From positions 117,591 through 181,590 of the forward strand of contig NZ_BMIG01000009.1 of NCBI RefSeq assembly GCF_014641715.1: a stretch of DNA of 64,000 nucleotides, read 5' to 3'. Shown here in pieces: positions 59,193 to 64,000 of the stretch. This stretch comes from Polaromonas eurypsychrophila. Its GTDB lineage: Bacteria; Pseudomonadota; Gammaproteobacteria; Burkholderiales; Burkholderiaceae_C. The notes under the pieces are model-generated. The model was not told the DNA's origin. It did not search any database and saw nothing but the letters and a program-made list of their open reading frames with translations. The number at the start of each line of letters is the position of its first letter. Position 1 is the first letter of the stretch. The translations under genes and the position numbers were made by a program.

Positions 59193-60032
59193 CTACATCA
59201 GCGGTCGCAGTTCCCTGGCCGCATCAAACAGCAAGGGCAGCAGATCGCGCTGCATCGCCTGCACCGTCAGGCGCTGCGGCGAGGCCACCACATTGAGCGC
59301 GGCAACCGTCTTGCCCTGCATGTTGCGCAGCGGCACGGCCAGCGCATGCACGCCTAGTTCGTGCTCCTCAACCGCCAGGCTGAAGTCATCCGCGCGCACC
59401 TGTTCAATCACTGCCCGAAACAACTTGGGGTCGATCACGGTGCACGGCGTCAGGCGCGGCAGCAAGCGTCCCTTGAGCCATTGCGTGAAGGCGGTTTTGC
59501 CCTGAGCCGCCAGCAGCACACGACCGGTAGAGGTTGCATGGGCCGGCAGCCGCGCGCCCAGGTGCAAGCCGTAGGCCAGCACACGCACCGCGCCGGACGA
59601 GGCGCTTTTCCACTCATAGCCGCTGCGCCCCACGATCACCACCTCGTCGCCGTCAAGCACGCCTGCAGAAAACGACTCCTGGGTCTGCGCGGCCAGCCGG
59701 TTCAGTGTCGGCTGGATGGCGCGCGGCAAACGGGCCGAGGCCAGATAGCTGCCCGAAAAACGCAACACTTTGGCAGCCAGCCAAAAGTAGCTGCCGTCGG
59801 TTTCCAGATAGCCCAGATGCGCCAAAGTCAGCAGGTGCCGGCGCGCGGCAGCGCGCGTGATGCCGGCACGTTCGGCGGCCAGCGTGGCGTTGAGGCGCTG
59901 GCGCTGCGTGTCAAAACTTTCCAGCACCGCCATACCCTTGGCCATGCCTTCAATCATGTCGGCCTTCGCAATCGGCCGATGGCTCTGCAGTTCGCCGGCG
60001 GACCGGCTGGGCGGGGTAGTAACCGTGCTCAT
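59193..60032 (-). CDS. pobR: IclR family transcriptional regulator (PobR/PcaR subfamily)
   Basis: A 279-residue regulator. The N-terminal winged HTH (about 30-95, LNATLAAERAGITRAAARRHLLTLAHLGYL) and the effector-binding domain (from about 100; GARLPAHATSTGRVLLA and the RLTVQAMQRDLLPLLFDAAREL end) match the IclR/PcaU/PobR group. Its divergent position to pobA argues for a 4-hydroxybenzoate-responsive activator. The start at 60032 lies at the edge of a palindrome; a frame extending to 60104 would run through the operator. Confidence 0.85.
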   Translation of the reverse strand: MSTVTTPPSRSAGELQSHRPIAKADMIEGMAKGMAVLESFDTQRQRLNATLAAERAGITRAAARRHLLTLAHLGYLETDGSYFWLAAKVLRFSGSYLASARLPRAIQPTLNRLAAQTQESFSAGVLDGDEVVIVGRSGYEWKSASSGAVRVLAYGLHLGARLPAHATSTGRVLLAAQGKTAFTQWLKGRLLPRLTPCTVIDPKLFRAVIEQVRADDFSLAVEEHELGVHALAVPLRNMQGKTVAALNVVASPQRLTVQAMQRDLLPLLFDAARELRPLM

Positions 60033-60074
60033 TGCGCGATCATCGCACAAGTTGCCTGTTGATCGTGCAAAGGG
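60032..60074. promoter_or_regulatory. Candidate PobR operator in the pobR/pobA intergenic region
   Basis: The near-perfect palindrome TTGCGCGATCATCGCACAA (60032-60050, one mismatch) touches the regulator's start codon, and a related half site GATCGTGCAAAGG lies at 60063-60075. It fits autoregulation of pobR and control of pobA. Confidence 0.5.
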
Positions 60075-60128
60075 GCAGCTTGTCCTGCCCCGCCGACTGG
60101 TCATCGCGCGGCGGACCGCCTACGCTAG

Positions 60129-61352
<1,224 letters not shown>

Positions 61353-61371
61353 GCCGCCAACCGGATGGGTG

Positions 61372-61593
61372 TCACCCCTGAACGCCGTCCTCACGTTCAT
61401 TCACCAGCAAATCCCCCGGCTGGCAATCGAGAAACTCGCAGATCTTCATCAGTGTGTCAAAGCGCACGCCCTTGACCTTGCCCTGCTTGAGCAGCGACAG
61501 GTTGGCTTCCGTGATGCCGACATACGCCGCCAGATCCTTGGACCTGGCCTTGCGCTGGGAGAGCATCACATCGAGTTTGACGACGATGGACAC
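61372..61593 (-). CDS. XRE-family small DNA-binding protein (YozG-like)
   Basis: A 73-residue Cro/CI-type HTH: LDVMLSQRKARSKDLAAYVGITEANLSLLKQGKVKGVRFDTLMKICEFLDCQPGDLL. This family typically accompanies DUF2975 membrane proteins, and here it lies 13 bases downstream of one. It should bind DNA as a dimer; a candidate target is the 21-bp direct repeat upstream of the DUF2975 gene. It does not look like an antitoxin of a classical pair. Confidence 0.85.
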   Translation of the reverse strand: MSIVVKLDVMLSQRKARSKDLAAYVGITEANLSLLKQGKVKGVRFDTLMKICEFLDCQPGDLLVNEREDGVQG

Positions 61594-61606
61594 AGTGCGC
61601 GATTAA

Positions 61607-62176
61607 CTAGACAAACTGCGCGTTCTCTTCAGCAAGCGCCACCGCCTTGGCCATCACGGCGGCAATTTGCCAGACCATGCCGGCAAACAACAGGGTGATC
61701 AACTCGTTGCTGCCCAGACCCACGGCCAGTGCGCGCTGGCCGGCAGGCGCACCCAGTGTCAGGACGACACTGATGGCCATGGACACGAAAAATCCCGCCA
61801 CCACTGACGCAAAAATGCCGGCGGCAAAACCGCGCAGATAACGCACGGTACGCAGGCTGAAATACTCGGCCTGGGAGAAGCCAGAGAAACAACGCATCGC
61901 GCAGACCAGACCGTAAGACGCGCAACACACCGGCACCATGCCCAGGCCCACCGCCAGCAAGCGTTGCCATAGCTCCACATCCAGCATCGCGACCTGCACC
62001 GCCGACAGACTGGCACCGGCGCGCAGCAGCAAGCCTTCTGTCGGCGTGGTCATCAGCTGGTACAGCACCGCCAGCGGCAGGGCCACAGACAGCAAAGCGC
62101 AAACCCAGGCAAAAGCGCTGTTCAGGCGCTGCACTTCCGGCCCCGACAGCGTGCTGGCAGTCAATGTAGTTTTCAT
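61607..62176 (-). CDS. DUF2975 domain membrane protein
   Basis: A 189-residue protein with four predicted membrane helices (about 24-45, 75-100, 118-145 and 160-180) and the DUF2975 pattern AEYFSLRTVRYLRGFAAGIFAS. Members are uncharacterised and nearly always paired with a YozG-like XRE protein, as here. The ATG at 62176 is reached after the long AT-rich leader region; the upstream frame to 62557 is not part of the protein. Confidence 0.8.
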   Translation of the reverse strand: MKTTLTASTLSGPEVQRLNSAFAWVCALLSVALPLAVLYQLMTTPTEGLLLRAGASLSAVQVAMLDVELWQRLLAVGLGMVPVCCASYGLVCAMRCFSGFSQAEYFSLRTVRYLRGFAAGIFASVVAGFFVSMAISVVLTLGAPAGQRALAVGLGSNELITLLFAGMVWQIAAVMAKAVALAEENAQFV

Positions 62177-62219
62177 AACGCACTTTTTGTGATGAAGCGC
62201 CCAGCATGTCACATTATTT

Positions 62220-62261
62220 TCTGTAAGACAATAATTAATTACTGTAAAACATAAATTAATT
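62220..62261. promoter_or_regulatory. 21-bp tandem direct repeat upstream of the DUF2975 gene
   Basis: Two adjacent 21-base units, beginning CTGTAAGACA and CTGTAAAACA and each ending TTAATT, match at 17 of 21 positions. The spacing is two helical turns. It lies in the AT-rich region 44-85 bases upstream of the DUF2975 start. Confidence 0.6.
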
Positions 62262-62393
62262 GAAATATCTGATCTGTTTGCGCTCAGACCAGCCTGAACC
62301 GCTGCAGGCATTTCGATGCCGGCGACTTCTGGTAAGGTCAGCTTAAAACCACGGCGGAGCACCCTTGCCTGCCAAACGCAGGAGACTTCCCCC

Positions 62394-63299
62394 ATGCTAG
62401 CCCCGAGCCCCTCTTTCCAGCCCCTGCAGGGCGTGCGTATCCTGAGCCTGGCACTCAATCTGCCCGGTCCGGCGGCGCTGATGCGTTGCCGCCGCATGGG
62501 CGCGACCTGCATCAAGCTGGAGCCGCCAGCGGGCGACCCCATGGGCTCGTACAACAAGCCGGCCTACGCACAACTGCATGAAGGCGTGAAGGTCATGACT
62601 GCCGACCTGAAAACCGACGGGGGGCAAAAAGTGCTGCACCGCGAACTGGCGAAGACCGACGTGCTGCTGACCTCGTTTCGCCCGTCGGCCGTCGAAAAGC
62701 TCGGCCTGGGCTGGAAGAAGCTCCACACGCTGCACCCCGCGTTGTCGCACGTCGCCATCGTCGGCGCGCTTGGCGCGCTAGGTGAAGCACCCGGCCATGA
62801 CCTGACCTACATGGCTGACAACGATTTGGTGACCGGTCTGGAACTGCCGCCCACGCTCTACGCCGACATGGGCGGCTCGCTGATGGCCAGCGAAGCCGTG
62901 CTGCAGGCCGTGCTGCGCCAGCGCGAGCCTTATGCTGGCACCGGTGATTCGCATCCGCAAGGCGTGTTTCTGGAAGTCGCGCTGTCCGAAGCCGCCAGTT
63001 ACCTCGGCCTGCCGCGCGCTTGGGGTCTGACCAAACCCGGCTCCGCCGTCGGCGGCGGTCACGCCGGTTACTGCGTCTACCCGTGCAAGGACGGCCGCGT
63101 GGCAGTCGCGGCGCTGGAGCCACATTTCGCGGCCAGCCTTTGCGCCGCGTCAGGTGTGGCGATGAAAGACATGAAAACCATGTTCGCGCCTTCCACGCAC
63201 GAAGCCGTTGCCGCCTTCCTGCTCACGCAGACTTGCGGGCAGCTCGACAAACTGGCGAGGGAGAAAGACATTCCGCTGCACACGCTATCGAATCAATAG
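62394..63299 (+). CDS. Class III (CaiB/BaiF) CoA-transferase family protein, short
   Basis: A 301-residue member of the formyl-CoA/carnitine CoA-transferase family; the opening LQGVRILSLALNLPGPAALMRCRRMGATCIKLEPPAGDP is characteristic, but the length is shorter than the usual 380-410 residues, and the last residues TLSNQ and the stop codon come from a family A repeat. A C-terminal truncation by repeat insertion is possible, but many short homologues exist. GGAGA precedes ATG 62394. Confidence 0.82.
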   Translation: MLAPSPSFQPLQGVRILSLALNLPGPAALMRCRRMGATCIKLEPPAGDPMGSYNKPAYAQLHEGVKVMTADLKTDGGQKVLHRELAKTDVLLTSFRPSAVEKLGLGWKKLHTLHPALSHVAIVGALGALGEAPGHDLTYMADNDLVTGLELPPTLYADMGGSLMASEAVLQAVLRQREPYAGTGDSHPQGVFLEVALSEAASYLGLPRAWGLTKPGSAVGGGHAGYCVYPCKDGRVAVAALEPHFAASLCAASGVAMKDMKTMFAPSTHEAVAAFLLTQTCGQLDKLAREKDIPLHTLSNQ

Positions 63300-63327
63300 C
63301 TGCTCACGCTCGTCGCATAAGGGCTGG
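63284..63327 (-). repeat. Family A repeat copy 11, at the end of the CoA-transferase gene
   Basis: In the minus sense it reads CCAGCCCTTATG, then GCGTGAGCAGCTATTGATTC and GATAGC. The TAG stop of the CoA-transferase lies in its hairpin. Confidence 0.85.
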
Positions 63328-63371
63328 AAGCCGATTTGACTTTGACGTTTTACCTGGCCAACACCCCTGTT

Positions 63372-63459
63372 GTCATTGCGGGCCTGACCCGCAATCCATC
63401 CCGGCAGCCCCAAGCAGCAGGTCCACACTGCATGGATCCCGGGTCAGGTCTGGGATGAC
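63372..63459. repeat. Family B repeat copy 4
   Basis: GTCATTGCGGGCCTGACCCG ... GGGTCAGGTCTGGGATGAC; bounded by GTCAT/ATGAC. It separates the CoA-transferase gene from the lower-GC HEPN-like gene. Confidence 0.85.
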
Positions 63460-63504
63460 AAGCCAAGCCAAGCTTGCGACCAAAGCACGTAGCACTCTTG
63501 ATCG

Positions 63505-64000
63505 TTAGGAATCCTTGATCAATTTTCTAATCAGGATTTCGCTTCGAGAAAAAATATCTTCGATCGGGGGACGCACGAACCGCTGAGTAAGAAGATAGAT
63601 TCCGGGACGGATATAGGCATCAGATCCGTACTTAGGACGAACTACGTCAACGCAGTAACGGGTTTTCGCGTCTCTATTGGTATGCGCGATAACATTGCGA
63701 ATTAATCTGAGTTCGTTAATAGGAACGCCGTTAGATCGACAGTACGTCACGAAGTGGTCAAGCGGTGATATCACGTGTTCGACAGCCTCAACAATCATCG
63801 AAGCCCTCGACCATTCCAAGTATGTCTTTTCCCTTGCACGTCCGACTGTGAGCATTAGCAAGCGAGCACGTTCAATGGAGTTTGCCCTTGCAAGCAAAAC
63901 GGGTGTTGTACCGTCCAAATATCTTGCCCCGCTGACCTGCCCCCAATCCTCGTACCAATCTAAATTCCAGAAGTCCGTGGGTTGCAAGATTAACTGATTG
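63505..64000 (-). CDS. HEPN-like protein, possibly 5'-incomplete
   Basis: A frame open to the right window edge; from the first visible start-like codon (TTG, 63987) it gives 160 residues. It is largely helical and contains R97-NVIA-H102, the RX4H motif of HEPN RNases and HEPN-fold toxins, in the segment ELRLIRNVIAHTNRDAK. Base composition is visibly lower in GC than the rest of the window, which fits recent acquisition. No partner gene is in view. Whether the ORF continues beyond the window decides its length and family. I recognise no other domain. Confidence 0.6.
   Translation of the reverse strand, partial: NQLILQPTDFWNLDWYEDWGQVSGARYLDGTTPVLLARANSIERARLLMLTVGRAREKTYLEWSRASMIVEAVEHVISPLDHFVTYCRSNGVPINELRLIRNVIAHTNRDAKTRYCVDVVRPKYGSDAYIRPGIYLLTQRFVRPPIEDIFSRSEILIRKLIKDS

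Overview
The window looks like the chromosome of a betaproteobacterium of the family Comamonadaceae (Polaromonas / Rhodoferax / Variovorax type). Four things point there: uniformly high GC; the exbB-exbD-lpxK-trm112-kdsB-adk gene order; a benzoyl-CoA 'box' pathway next to a branched-chain-type ABC transporter; and short dispersed repeats of a kind I associate with that family. This rests on gene content and my recognition of families, not on a database search. I see no prophage, insertion sequence, CRISPR array or rRNA. Two tRNA genes are present, Arg(TCT) and Pro(TGG).

Layout. 1-13 kb is housekeeping and small-enzyme territory: the 3' end of an RNB-family ribonuclease, a DUF1232 protein, hydrolases, a TauE/SafE permease, an EVE protein, an L,D-transpeptidase coupled to an M23 peptidase, panE coupled to a PHB-depolymerase-like esterase, trhO, a GST and exonuclease I. 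13-24 kb holds clpA/clpS, two unrelated NADP isocitrate dehydrogenases (dimeric icd and the monomeric 745-residue type), an Ala/Lys-rich exported protein, a DUF192 protein, sodB and xseA. 23-27 kb is the envelope operon exbBD-lpxK-trm112-kdsB-adk. 27-32 kb carries an asparaginase operon divergent from lexA (two tandem SOS boxes lie between them) and a D-2-hydroxyacid dehydrogenase. 32-36 kb holds two tandem FimV-like paralogues. 36-42 kb is acyl-CoA metabolism: a two-domain 3-hydroxyacyl-CoA dehydrogenase, an enoyl-CoA hydratase, a Crp/Fnr regulator, a phosphotransferase-family protein and an acyl-CoA dehydrogenase.

44-56 kb is the benzoate module. On the minus strand lie boxR (HTH plus shikimate-kinase-like sensor), boxC and boxB. 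Divergently transcribed are a flavodoxin, benzoate-CoA ligase and a complete SBP-livHMGF transporter. boxA, the reductase partner of boxB, is absent, and the flavodoxin is the only redox carrier in the cluster. 59-61 kb holds pobA (4-hydroxybenzoate 3-monooxygenase) divergent from its IclR-type regulator. The right end has a DUF2975/XRE pair, a short class III CoA-transferase and a lower-GC gene with an RX4H (HEPN-like) motif that runs to the window edge.

Across these genes run three dispersed repeat families. Family A is a ~43-bp element with a GCTAT...ATAGC hairpin; I see 11 copies, five of them read in frame inside protein genes. Family B is a ~70-95-bp double-hairpin element bounded by GTCAT/ATGAC, with 4 copies. 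Family C is a ~100-bp GCCCCCACGC element, with 4 copies, each directly after a stop codon and inside an operon. Two sensor histidine kinases are each interrupted by what looks like a single-base frameshift.
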